A DNA stretch of 64,000 nt from NCBI RefSeq assembly GCF_004342065.1, contig NZ_SLZU01000003.1:124001-188000 (forward strand), given 5' to 3'. A model generated the notes under the pieces. That model searched no databases, had not been told where the DNA came from, and was given only the letters and a program-made list of their open reading frames with translations. How positions within the stretch are numbered: position 1 is the stretch's first letter; every line of letters begins with the position of its first letter. Positions 7,654-15,379 of the stretch are shown in pieces. The position numbers were made by a program, and so were the translations under genes. Origin of the DNA: Primorskyibacter sedentarius. GTDB taxonomy: Bacteria > Pseudomonadota > Alphaproteobacteria > Rhodobacterales > Rhodobacteraceae.

Positions 7654-9654
7654 TTATTCGAACTCCATGATGACATCATCCACGGCGAGGCTGTCACCAG
7701 CCGAGGCATTGATCTTTGCCACAACGGATTTCTTTTCGGCCCGCAGGATATTTTCCATCTTCATCGCCTCGACGGTGCAAAGCGGCTGGCCTTCCTGCAC
7801 TTCCTGACCAACTTCGACATCCACTTTCACGATCAGGCCGGGCATCGGACATAGCAGCAGCTTCGATGTGTCCGGCGCAAGTTTGACCGGCATCAGCTTG
7901 GCAAGTTCGGCCTGGCGCGGGGTGCGCACATGGACCTTCAGGTCAGCGCCCCGGCTGCGAATGCGGAACCCGCCAGAGATCTTGCCCACTTTCAGCACCA
8001 GCGGCTGGCCGTCGACCACCATCTTCGCCAGGGTATCCCCGGGCGTCCAGTCGCCCGAAACGCGCAAAGCCTCGCCATCGTCGAACATGACCGTCGCGCC
8101 GTCGTGATCTGCGGAAACGACCGCGTCGAAATCAACGTCCTGCAAGGCGACGTTCCACTTTTCACCGACATGGCGTTCGTGATTGTCCAGCCTGCCGGAC
8201 ACGCGCGCACGCCGGATCTCTGCCACCCGGTTCATCGCCGCACAGGCCGCAGCGATGCGCCGCAAATCGACCGTGTGCAGCGTCACCCCGTCAAAGCCGT
8301 CGGGGTATTCTTCTTCGATGAAGGCGGTCGTCATCTCGCCCGCCGTGAATTTCGGATGATCCATCACCGCCGACAGGAAGGGCAGGTTATGGCCAATGCC
8401 TTCGACCTCGAAACTGTCCAGAGCCACGCGCATCTCTTCAATCGCCTGAGTCCGTGTCGGCGCCCAGGTGCAAAGCTTGGCGATCATCGGGTCATAATAC
8501 ATTGAGATTTCGCCGCCCTCGAACACGCCGGTATCATTGCGCACGGCAGAGCCCGCATCCGCATGCTCTTCCGGCGGCCGGTAGCGCGTCAGCCGCCCGA
8601 TTGAGGGCAGAAATCCGCGATATGGGTCTTCTGCGTAAAGCCGGTTCTCGATGGCCCAGCCATGGATCTTCAGATCGCTTTGCGCCATCGGCAGTTTTTC
8701 ACCTGCGGCAACCCGGATCATCTGTTCTACCAGATCGACACCGGTGATCAGTTCGGTCACCGGATGTTCGACCTGAAGGCGGGTGTTCATTTCCAGAAAA
8801 TAGAAGTTCCGCTCGCCATCGACGATGAACTCCACCGTGCCCGCGCTTGCGTAATCCACCGCCTGCGCCAGCGCCACGGCCTGTTCGCCCATCGCCTTGC
8901 GGGTGGCCTCGTCGAGAAACGGGCTGGGCGCCTCTTCGACAACCTTCTGGTTGCGGCGCTGGATCGAACATTCGCGCTCGTGCAGGTAGACCGCATTGCC
9001 ATGCGTGTCCGCCAGAACCTGAATTTCGATGTGGCGCGGTTGCGTTACGAATTTCTCGATGAAGATCCGGTCGTCGCCAAAGCTGTTGGCCGCCTCGTTC
9101 TTGGAGGATTGAAACCCTTCGCGTGCCTCGGCGTCGTTCCAGGCGATCCGCATGCCCTTGCCGCCACCGCCGGCACTTGCCTTGATCATCACGGGATAGC
9201 CGACTTCGTTGGAGATTTTCACCGCCTCCTCGGCATCCTCGATCAGCCCCATATAGCCCGGAACCGTCGAAACCCCGGCCTCTTGCGCCAGCTTCTTGGA
9301 GGTAATCTTGTCACCCATCGCCTCGATCGCGCCGACGGGCGGCCCGATGAAGGCCACGCCCTCGGCCTCAAGCGCCTGGGCGAATTTCGGGTTCTCCGAC
9401 AAAAAGCCATAGCCCGGATGCACGGCTTCGGCCCCGGTCTGACGGATCGCATCCATCACCTTGTCGATGACGATGTAGGACTGGTTCGCAGGCGCGGGCC
9501 CGATATGCACCGCCTCGTCCGCCATTTTGACATGCAGCGCATGACGGTCAGCATCCGAATAGATGGCCACCGTCTTGATGCCCATCTTGCGCGCGGTCTT
9601 CATGACCCGGCAGGCGATTTCGCCGCGGTTGGCGATCAGGATCTTCTTGAACAT
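7654..9654 (-). CDS. pccA: Propionyl-CoA carboxylase alpha (biotin carboxylase/carrier) subunit
   Basis: A 666-residue protein. Residues 1-450 form the biotin carboxylase (MFKKILIANRGEIACRV start; VHPGYGFLSENP; ATP-grasp loop ASAGGGGKGMR; FLEMNTRLQVEHPVTE). A linker domain of about 130 residues typical of PCC alpha follows, and the biotinyl carrier domain ends with AMKM, Lys632 being the biotinylation site. With PccB it carboxylates propionyl-CoA to (S)-methylmalonyl-CoA in the cytoplasm. The start was set at MFKKIL, preceded by GGAG; the frame's 24 upstream codons are Cys/Arg-rich and unlike the family. The biotin carboxylase/BT/carrier order separates it from acetyl-CoA carboxylase AccC. 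Confidence 0.96.
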   Translation of the reverse strand: MFKKILIANRGEIACRVMKTARKMGIKTVAIYSDADRHALHVKMADEAVHIGPAPANQSYIVIDKVMDAIRQTGAEAVHPGYGFLSENPKFAQALEAEGVAFIGPPVGAIEAMGDKITSKKLAQEAGVSTVPGYMGLIEDAEEAVKISNEVGYPVMIKASAGGGGKGMRIAWNDAEAREGFQSSKNEAANSFGDDRIFIEKFVTQPRHIEIQVLADTHGNAVYLHERECSIQRRNQKVVEEAPSPFLDEATRKAMGEQAVALAQAVDYASAGTVEFIVDGERNFYFLEMNTRLQVEHPVTELITGVDLVEQMIRVAAGEKLPMAQSDLKIHGWAIENRLYAEDPYRGFLPSIGRLTRYRPPEEHADAGSAVRNDTGVFEGGEISMYYDPMIAKLCTWAPTRTQAIEEMRVALDSFEVEGIGHNLPFLSAVMDHPKFTAGEMTTAFIEEEYPDGFDGVTLHTVDLRRIAAACAAMNRVAEIRRARVSGRLDNHERHVGEKWNVALQDVDFDAVVSADHDGATVMFDDGEALRVSGDWTPGDTLAKMVVDGQPLVLKVGKISGGFRIRSRGADLKVHVRTPRQAELAKLMPVKLAPDTSKLLLCPMPGLIVKVDVEVGQEVQEGQPLCTVEAMKMENILRAEKKSVVAKINASAGDSLAVDDVIMEFE

Positions 9655-9707
9655 CTCCAGTCCCTTCAGTGAATTGGCCCGCGGTTGGCACCCGCGGCAA
9701 GAGCATG

Positions 9708-9743
9708 AAAAAAGCCGCCCGCGCATAGGGATGCGCGAACGGC
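9708..9743 (-). terminator. Intrinsic terminator
   Basis: On the minus strand a stem formed by CGCGCAT/ATGCGCG and an outer GCCG/CGGC pairing is followed directly by six T residues. It lies between the glycine-zipper lipoprotein gene and pccA, so it should end the lipoprotein transcript and make pccA start from its own promoter unless there is read-through. Confidence 0.7.
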
Positions 9744-9861
9744 CTCGAAAGCATGTATCTGAACTGCGCGGTCAGCCGTCAGGCCAAACCCCGCAGATTG
9801 CATTGTGATGCGCTGAGTGGCCGGTGCAACAACACTTGCCGAAGCAATCGACCCGCCGGGT

Positions 9862-10071
9862 TCAGCAGCGCGACGGGTATCGCTGGCAATACGCGACGTT
9901 GGCCGCAGCGCCCACGGCCGCGCCGACGATCGGATCGCCGTCCGTGACCACCGCGCCGGCCGCACCTGCGCCGCCCCCGATGATGGCCTGTTCACCCAGC
10001 GTGTCGCCACAGCCTGCAAGCGCGGCAATGCCTGCGCCAAGCGCCACCCATTTGATTGTTTGTCCGAGCAT
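9862..10071 (-). CDS. Small glycine-zipper lipoprotein
   Basis: A 69-residue protein with a lipoprotein signal peptide (lipobox LAGC, Cys at residue 21) followed by a Gly/Ala-rich zipper (AIIGGGAGAAGAVV, PIVGAAVGAAANVAY) and a short tail with two more cysteines. This is the pattern of small outer-membrane-associated glycine-zipper lipoproteins. It lies between pccA and the small unknown genes of the propionyl-CoA island and has its own terminator. Role unknown; location in a membrane is inferred from the lipobox. Confidence 0.8.
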   Translation of the reverse strand: MLGQTIKWVALGAGIAALAGCGDTLGEQAIIGGGAGAAGAVVTDGDPIVGAAVGAAANVAYCQRYPSRC

Positions 10072-10399
10072 GTCCTGCCTCCGTCATGCGAATGTAGAAC
10101 ACAAACACTCGACGTCGTCGCTCTGTTCCAGCCCCATTCGTAAATTCGAGAAAAATCGGCAAAACCTTGCCAATACAGGGGGTTGCGAGCCATTTCTTGC
10201 CACGAAAAAAAGGGCGGCGGGTCAAGGGGTAGACCACGCCGCCCGTTAGGGGAAGGGTAACGGTGATCGGGCAGCGTGGGAACGCCACCCTCTCGCAATA
10301 AAATTACCCTGCCCAATTCAGACAGCGCCGCCAAGCACGAAGTCGCCTTCGCGCCTGACCCAGCGTAAACTCGCCTATTCCACTTTAGGATGAGCGAAT
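10072..10399. other. Non-coding gap with a terminator
   Basis: A 328-bp gap on the minus-strand side of the 119-residue ORF. It holds an intrinsic terminator (10205-10244) and a short hairpin GGATGAG/CTCATCC around 10390-10417 overlapping the end of the upstream ORF. The frames that cross it have no recognisable protein. A short processed or independent RNA between 10245 and 10399 cannot be excluded. Confidence 0.5.
10205..10244 (-). terminator. Intrinsic terminator for the 119-residue ORF
   Basis: GGGCGGCG at 10212-10219 pairs with CGCCGCCC at 10237-10244 and, on the minus strand, is followed by seven T residues. This is a strong intrinsic terminator about 155 nt past the stop of the gene at 10400-10759. 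Confidence 0.8.
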
Positions 10400-10759
10400 T
10401 CATGCCCACTCATCCCCTTCGAACACGGCCGGGAAGGACGCGCGAGCGATATCCTCGTCGATCACCAGAAGCGCCTCGTAGGAGGTAGAATCAAAATCTT
10501 CCTCGACGGGTTTGACTTCGCGGCCAAAGAGCCAGCTCAGGCGGCCAGCGTCCAGATTGCCGCGCTCGAACGGTTCAGTGCCGAATTGCTGCCAGAGGGC
10601 GGCCATGAATGCCTCGTCCGCACGCCGGTCAGGCGGTCGGCGGTCGGCGTAACGTTCGCGCCGCACGAGTGGCGTGGCACCCTTGGGGTTGGCACGTCGA
10701 ACTGTAAATTGGAAATCAGATCCGGGCAAACGCCCGGGAAAGCCGCGATGCTTCAGCAT
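10400..10759 (-). CDS. Conserved-looking protein of unknown function
   Basis: A 119-residue protein, basic in the first 50 residues (many Arg) and acidic in the last 40 (EVKPVEEDFDSTSYEALLVIDEDIARASFPAVFEGDEWA). No signal peptide, membrane segment or known motif is visible. The charge swing and the tidy fit between a small lipoprotein gene and a downstream terminator argue that it is a real gene. It belongs to the block of small minus-strand genes between pccB and pccA. I do not recognise the family. Confidence 0.6.
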   Translation of the reverse strand: MLKHRGFPGRLPGSDFQFTVRRANPKGATPLVRRERYADRRPPDRRADEAFMAALWQQFGTEPFERGNLDAGRLSWLFGREVKPVEEDFDSTSYEALLVIDEDIARASFPAVFEGDEWA

Positions 10760-10837
10760 GTCCAGCCCTCCATTGTCAGGGGGGCGCGGCCGTGGACCGG
10801 TGTCGAAGCGGGCCGGTGGGCCCGCCCCGGGGTGGTG

Positions 10838-10978
10838 TTACTTGTACTTGCCGGTGTAGGTCGGCTCCGAGGAGATGGGCTCGGGATCGACCATGACAAC
10901 TTCTTCTTGCTTGGGCGCGCAGGCCGAAATTGCTGCGACAAAGCTGAACAGTGCGATGAGCTTGATGCTCTTGGACAT
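10838..10978 (-). CDS. Very small lipoprotein
   Basis: A 46-residue protein starting MSKSIKLIALFSFVAAISAC, a lipoprotein signal peptide with lipobox ISAC (Cys at 20), and a short hydrophilic tail rich in Glu/Pro. The start was chosen at the Met with AGGAGA 8-9 nt upstream and ahead of the signal peptide; the longer frame to 11065 adds 29 unrelated residues. Many Rhodobacteraceae genomes carry such tiny lipoproteins. It sits in the unknown block between pccB and pccA. Confidence 0.75.
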   Translation of the reverse strand: MSKSIKLIALFSFVAAISACAPKQEEVVMVDPEPISSEPTYTGKYK

Positions 10979-11204
10979 TTTAGTCTCCTGCCAATTTCTG
11001 TTGATGTGACAGAACCGGTCGGCCCTGCGCCATCTCGTGTTTGAATAACGGCTGCACTCGTGCATCCGTTCCCTAGACTATCGAAATTCTTGGCAAAAAG
11101 AAACGTGGGTGATGATGCGGGCACTGCTGCATCGTCCGGTTGTGATGCGAAAGACGCAAAGCTCGCCCGCATCGGGCCAAGTGCCTCCAGATGATGTGGT
11201 TTCA

Positions 11205-11711
11205 TCAATACATCTCCCAGATACAGCGGCCATCCTCGATGGCATAGGCCTCGAAATATTGGGTGAGATCTGGGGCAGACGTGCCGAATTCCACCGCACG
11301 TTCGGACAGGCTGATGACGACACGTTCGGGCGTGCCCTCCAACCCCTGCAGCCGTGGCAGCGCGTAGCTTTGGCACAAGATCTGCATGTCCTCGAGGACA
11401 TCGTCAAAGCTCAACCCGCCCGCATCGGGCGCGATCTGATGCGCAACAAACCGAAAGCGGTAGACCTCTCCCGCCCCGGCCTGCTGGCCTGACACTTCAC
11501 GAAGTGCTTCCTGAAATTCCAGAACCTGACCGGATGGCAGGGCGAGCGTGACAGGCTCGCCATGAGCCGCGTGACCGACGCCCAGCAGCACCGCAAGCGC
11601 CATGACGGCACCGGACCCGCCAGCAAAAACTGCGGGGCTATCTGCGTCAGAATTTTCGGATGTTTGCAGACGGTCCCGGCCTTCTTTCGAAGCTCCTCTC
11701 GCCGGGACCAT
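11205..11711 (-). CDS. DUF6497-like exported protein
   Basis: The conserved-looking part is the last 120 residues: PVTLALPSGQVLEFQEAL, YRFRFVAHQI, DVLEDMQILCQSYALPRL, RVVISLSERAVEFG and the C-terminal DGRCIWEMY. This pattern fits DUF6497 of Rhodobacteraceae (assignment from memory). A hydrophobic stretch just before it (VMALAVLLGVGHAAHG) looks like a signal peptide core. The start is uncertain: 11810, 11711 and 11603 are all possible and none has a strong ribosome site. The longest overlaps the upstream gene by 43 bases. Two cysteines could form a disulfide in the periplasm. Confidence 0.65.
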   Translation of the reverse strand: MVPARGASKEGRDRLQTSENSDADSPAVFAGGSGAVMALAVLLGVGHAAHGEPVTLALPSGQVLEFQEALREVSGQQAGAGEVYRFRFVAHQIAPDAGGLSFDDVLEDMQILCQSYALPRLQGLEGTPERVVISLSERAVEFGTSAPDLTQYFEAYAIEDGRCIWEMY

Positions 11712-11767
11712 CTTGCCGCCAGGCTCACCTGCGGCTGCTTGCCGGATGCATAAGGCGGACATGATGC

Positions 11768-12124
11768 TCATGCGCGCCCCCGGCTGTTCGTTGCGGCCCA
11801 TGTCGACCAACGTGCGCGTCGCGCCGGGTCGGACAACAGGTCCGCGAGATCTGCGTTTATCCCTTTCGGCAGGGCCGCACCTTTGGGCACCTGCCCCCCG
11901 GCCCGCAGGATCACGCGTTCGTGACCGAGGGTAACTTCTATCACAGGCGTAAAGCCACGCAAGCCCTTTAGCATGCGCCAGACGTCCTGTCGGGCCTGCC
12001 GGGCAAGCCTAGCCGGGTCCATCGGCGGAAACACGCTTGTCGCCTCCACGTCAAAACGGGCAGGCAAGCGGCGGCTCAGCAGATAACGCCCTTCCTCTCG
12101 CTGGATATGCCAACGTGCTGTCAT
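11768..12124 (-). CDS. Protein of unknown function in the pcc island
   Basis: A 118-residue basic protein (MTARWHIQREEGRYLLSRRLPARFDVEATSVFPPMDPARLARQ...). It has a central WRMLKGLRGFTPVIEVTLGHERVILRAGG segment and an Arg-rich end. No signal peptide or membrane span is seen. Its ATG overlaps the stop of the 55-codon ORF upstream by four bases (ATGA), evidence that both are translated as a unit. I do not recognise the family; position beside pccB suggests, but does not show, a link to propionyl-CoA metabolism. Confidence 0.65.
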   Translation of the reverse strand: MTARWHIQREEGRYLLSRRLPARFDVEATSVFPPMDPARLARQARQDVWRMLKGLRGFTPVIEVTLGHERVILRAGGQVPKGAALPKGINADLADLLSDPARRARWSTWAATNSRGRA

Positions 12125-12288
12125 GCCACGGCCCGCGATATTCTGTTGCCCGCGCGGGGCGCCCGCCGATCCGCTGCGGCCAGACCACGGGCGCCACCGT
12201 CACGACCGGCGTCATTGCAAAGCAACACCGCATCGGCCGGGCAAATCCCCCGGTCCGTGCGTGGCGTTGTCTGCAATAGCTCGATCAT
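12121..12288 (-). CDS. 55-residue ORF translationally coupled to the next gene
   Basis: A frame of 55 codons, MIELLQTTPRTDRGICPADA..., ending ISRAVA. A GGGGGAG ribosome site lies 5-6 nt before the ATG and its TGA overlaps the ATG of the 118-residue gene (ATGA). It holds two cysteines and no signal peptide. Spacing, ribosome site and overlap are those of a real gene. The counter-evidence is an Arg/Ala/Gly-rich C-terminal half that could arise from GC-rich sequence by chance. Alternatively it is a leader peptide that couples translation. Confidence 0.5.
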   Translation of the reverse strand: MIELLQTTPRTDRGICPADAVLLCNDAGRDGGARGLAAADRRAPRAGNRISRAVA

Positions 12289-12372
12289 GCGGGCTCCCCC
12301 GGGGGTGTTCGTGGCGCATGCGCCAGTGATGGTGATGCGTTGCCGCGGCGGGATCCGCCACAGCGAGACGGA

Positions 12373-13905
12373 TCACAGCGGGATGTTATCGTGCTTCTTC
12401 CACGGATTGGTCAGCTTCTTGCCACGCAGCGACGCAAAGGCCCGGCTGACGCGCTTACGGGTGGACCGGGGCTGGATCACCTCGTCGATGAAACCACGCT
12501 CTGCCGCGACAAACGGATTTGCGAAACGGTCTTCGTAGTCTTTCGTGTGACCAGCAATCTTTTCGGCATCGCCCAGATCGGCACGGTGGATGATCTCTGT
12601 CGCGCCCTTGGCGCCCATGACCGCGATCTCGGCAGTGGGCCAGGCATAGTTGAAATCACCGCGCAGATGCTTGGATGCCATCACGTCATACGCACCGCCA
12701 TAGGCTTTGCGCGTGATGACCGTGACCTTGGGCACCGTCGCTTCACCATAGGCAAACAGCAGCTTGGCACCGTGCTTAATGACACCGCCATATTCCTGCC
12801 CCGTCCCCGGCAAGAAGCCCGGCACGTCGACAAAGGTCAGGATCGGAATTTCGAACGCATCGCAGAACCGGACGAAACGCGCGGCCTTACGGCTGGAATC
12901 GATGTCGAGACACCCCGCCAGGACCATCGGCTGGTTCGCCACTACACCCACGGTCTGACCTTCAAGCCGGATGAACCCGGTGATAATGTTCTTGGCAAAA
13001 TCTTCCTGAATTTCGTAAAAATCCGCCTCATCCGCGACCTTCAGGATCAGTTCCTTCATGTCATACGGGCTGTTGGCGTTTTCAGGGATCAGCGTATCGA
13101 GCGAAGGTTCCACCCGGCCGGGTTCGTCAAAGAACGGGCGCACGGGCGGCTTTTCGCGGTTGTTGAGCGGCAGAAGATCGATCAGGCGGCGCACTTCGGC
13201 CATCGCCTCGACGTCATTCTCGAATGCGCCATCTGCAACCGAGGATTTCTTGGTATGGGTGGACGCGCCACCAAGCTCTTCGGCCGTGACCACCTCGTTT
13301 GTCACGGTCTTGACCACGTCGGGGCCCGTCACGAACATGTATGAGCTGTCTTTCACCATGAAGATGAAATCCGTCATGGCGGGGCTGTAGACCGCACCAC
13401 CCGCGCAGGGCCCCATGATGACAGAAATCTGCGGCACCACACCGCTGGCCATGATGTTGCGCTGGAACACCTCGGCATAGCCGGCAAGCGAGGCCACACC
13501 TTCCTGAATGCGTGCGCCGCCGGAATCGTTGATGCCGATCACGGGCGCACCGTTCTGCATCGCCATATCCATGATCTTGCAGATCTTCTGCGCATGGGTT
13601 TCCGACAGCGAGCCGCCGAAGACGGTAAAGTCCTGGCTGAACACATAGACCTGACGGCCATTCACTGTGCCCCAGCCCGTGATGACACCGTCCCCATAGG
13701 GGCGCTGCTTTTCCATCCCGAAATCGGTGCAGCGATGCGCGACGAACATGTCGAACTCTTCAAACGAGTCTTCGTCCAGCAGCAGTTCGATCCGCTCGCG
13801 GGCAGTCAGCTTGCCCTTGCCATGCTGAGCCTCGATGCGTTTTTGCCCGCCTCCCAGCCGAGCTTCGGCACGGCGGTCTTCCAGCACTTGCAGGATATCT
13901 TTCAT
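12373..13905 (-). CDS. pccB: Propionyl-CoA carboxylase beta (carboxyltransferase) subunit
   Basis: A 510-residue carboxyltransferase that moves the carboxyl group from PccA-biotin to propionyl-CoA. Visible signatures are [17 protein letters not shown], the first oxyanion glycines in [30 protein letters not shown], the second-half [13 protein letters not shown] with [20 protein letters not shown], and AYGGAYDVM. The start [12 protein letters not shown] is preceded by GGGAGAG; the 94 codons upstream in frame cover the promoter region and are not coding. It is the first gene of the minus-strand series that leads through small genes towards pccA. The TTTGC repeats 64-119 bp upstream are the likely PccR operator. 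Confidence 0.97.
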   Translation of the reverse strand: MKDILQVLEDRRAEARLGGGQKRIEAQHGKGKLTARERIELLLDEDSFEEFDMFVAHRCTDFGMEKQRPYGDGVITGWGTVNGRQVYVFSQDFTVFGGSLSETHAQKICKIMDMAMQNGAPVIGINDSGGARIQEGVASLAGYAEVFQRNIMASGVVPQISVIMGPCAGGAVYSPAMTDFIFMVKDSSYMFVTGPDVVKTVTNEVVTAEELGGASTHTKKSSVADGAFENDVEAMAEVRRLIDLLPLNNREKPPVRPFFDEPGRVEPSLDTLIPENANSPYDMKELILKVADEADFYEIQEDFAKNIITGFIRLEGQTVGVVANQPMVLAGCLDIDSSRKAARFVRFCDAFEIPILTFVDVPGFLPGTGQEYGGVIKHGAKLLFAYGEATVPKVTVITRKAYGGAYDVMASKHLRGDFNYAWPTAEIAVMGAKGATEIIHRADLGDAEKIAGHTKDYEDRFANPFVAAERGFIDEVIQPRSTRKRVSRAFASLRGKKLTNPWKKHDNIPL

Positions 13906-13968
13906 CGGGCTCTCCCATGTGTCATTTCGCGCGAAAATACAGAATGCTGCGCCTGCAGCAAGAATTAT

Positions 13969-14024
13969 TCGGCAAATTTGCAAATGCTGGAAAATAAAAG
14001 ACATGCTAATTGCAAATTCGCAAA
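13969..14024. promoter_or_regulatory. Predicted PccR operator between pccB and the MFS gene
   Basis: Read on the minus strand there are two tandem pairs of 8-bp units: TTTGCGAATTTGCAAT (14024-14009) and TTTGCAAATTTGCCGA (13984-13969), with start points 40 bp apart. From memory, PccR of Rhodobacter sphaeroides and the related RamB bind TTTGCAAA-type repeats near pccB. A PccR-type gene lies 1.5 kb away. The location in the divergent promoter gap could let one regulator control both pccB and the MFS transporter. Confidence 0.65.
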
Positions 14025-14086
14025 CTGAACAGATCCGTGCAGATTTGGAATGGACATGGCCGCTGACTGGGCGTACGCAATGGAAA

Positions 14087-15313
14087 ATGAATTCTCTGAC
14101 ACAGGTCCGATATCTGGACCGCGCAACCCCGCCCCATATATCCACGCTGATCCTGCTTTCGGGCATGGCCGCGCTGGCGATGAACATCTTCCTGCCGTCG
14201 CTGCCGAAGATGACAGAGCATTTCCAGACCGACTATTCTCTGATGCAACTGTCGGTGGCGATCTATCTGGCCGTCAATGCCGGGCTTCAGCTGGTGATCG
14301 GGCCGATTTCGGACAAGCTGGGCCGCAGGACGGTGATCCTGGCGGGTATCGGGCTTTTCTGCGTCGCCACGCTCGGCTGCCTTGTTGCCAGCAATATCTG
14401 GGTCTTCCTCGGGTTTCGCATGATGCAGGCGGTGATCGCCACCTCGATGGTGCTTAGCCGCGCGGTTGTGCGCGACATGTACCCGCAGGACCGTTCCGCC
14501 TCGATGATCGGCTATGTCACGATGGGTATGTCGGTTGTGCCCATGATCGGCCCGATGATCGGCGGCTATCTGGACGAGCTATTGGGGTGGAAAGCCAACT
14601 TCTGGCTCCTGCTGGCGCTTGGCGTGGCACTGTTCGCACTGGCATGGCGTGATCTGGGCGAAACGGCTCAGCGCAGCGGCCTGACATTGCGCGCACAATT
14701 CGCCGAATACCCGGAGCTTCTGCGCTCCCCGCGGTTCTGGGGCTATGCCATGGCTGCGGGTTTCTCCTCTGGTGCATTCTTTGCCTATGTCGGGGGTGCG
14801 CCCTTTGTCGGGTCGGTGGTCTTTGGCATGTCGCCATCGACGCTGGGCCTGTTTTTCGGCGCCCCTGCCCTGGGATATTTCTTCGGCAATTACATGACCG
14901 CCCGCTTCGCCACGCGGCTCGGCATCAACAGGCTGGTCCTGTGGGGCAGCCTGTGTGTCGCCTTGGGCATCGGTCTGGCGATCCTGCTGTTTGCTGCGGG
15001 TCTGGGCAACGAACTGGTCTTCTTCGGGTCGATGACCTTTGTCGGTCTGGGCAACGGGCTGAGCCTGCCCAATGCGACGGCAGGCATGCTGTCAGTGCGT
15101 CCGCATCTGGCGGGCACCGCCTCCGGCTTGGGCGGCGCGTTCCAGATCGGATTGGGTGCCGCGCTTTCCGCGCTTGCCGGATCGCTGCTTAACCCCGCCT
15201 GGGGTGTCTGGCCGCTCTTGCTCATCCAGTTCTCGACCGCGCTGATGGCAATTGTCGCGATCCTGATGGTGATCAGACGCGAAAGGAGCCTCGGGGTCCA
15301 GCCGCTGGAGTAG
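14087..15313 (+). CDS. MFS transporter, Bcr/CflA type
   Basis: A 408-residue membrane protein with about 12 hydrophobic segments. [11 protein letters not shown] in the first segment, [16 protein letters not shown] (the loop 2-3 motif) and SRAVVRDMY match the Bcr/CflA drug-efflux branch of the major facilitator superfamily. The start was chosen at MNSLTQVRY; the longer frame runs through the operator region and the ribosome site here is weak (TGGAAA), so the start is not firm. It lies between pccB and pccR and shares a promoter gap with pccB, so export of an organic acid or co-regulation with propionate use is possible, but only inferred. Confidence 0.85.
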   Translation: MNSLTQVRYLDRATPPHISTLILLSGMAALAMNIFLPSLPKMTEHFQTDYSLMQLSVAIYLAVNAGLQLVIGPISDKLGRRTVILAGIGLFCVATLGCLVASNIWVFLGFRMMQAVIATSMVLSRAVVRDMYPQDRSASMIGYVTMGMSVVPMIGPMIGGYLDELLGWKANFWLLLALGVALFALAWRDLGETAQRSGLTLRAQFAEYPELLRSPRFWGYAMAAGFSSGAFFAYVGGAPFVGSVVFGMSPSTLGLFFGAPALGYFFGNYMTARFATRLGINRLVLWGSLCVALGIGLAILLFAAGLGNELVFFGSMTFVGLGNGLSLPNATAGMLSVRPHLAGTASGLGGAFQIGLGAALSALAGSLLNPAWGVWPLLLIQFSTALMAIVAILMVIRRERSLGVQPLE

Positions 15314-15331
15314 CACCCTTGCGGCGCTGAC

Positions 15332-15369
15332 TTTGCAAAGCTAGCATCCGTCCGTTGCTAATCCGCAAA
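15332..15369. promoter_or_regulatory. Candidate PccR autoregulatory sites before pccR
   Basis: TTTGCAAA occurs exactly at 15332-15339 and a degenerate copy, TCCGCAAA, at 15362-15369, just ahead of the pccR start codon. They match the repeats upstream of pccB. Their position would let PccR block or tune its own transcription. Confidence 0.5.
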
Positions 15370-15379
15370 GGGCGCATTG

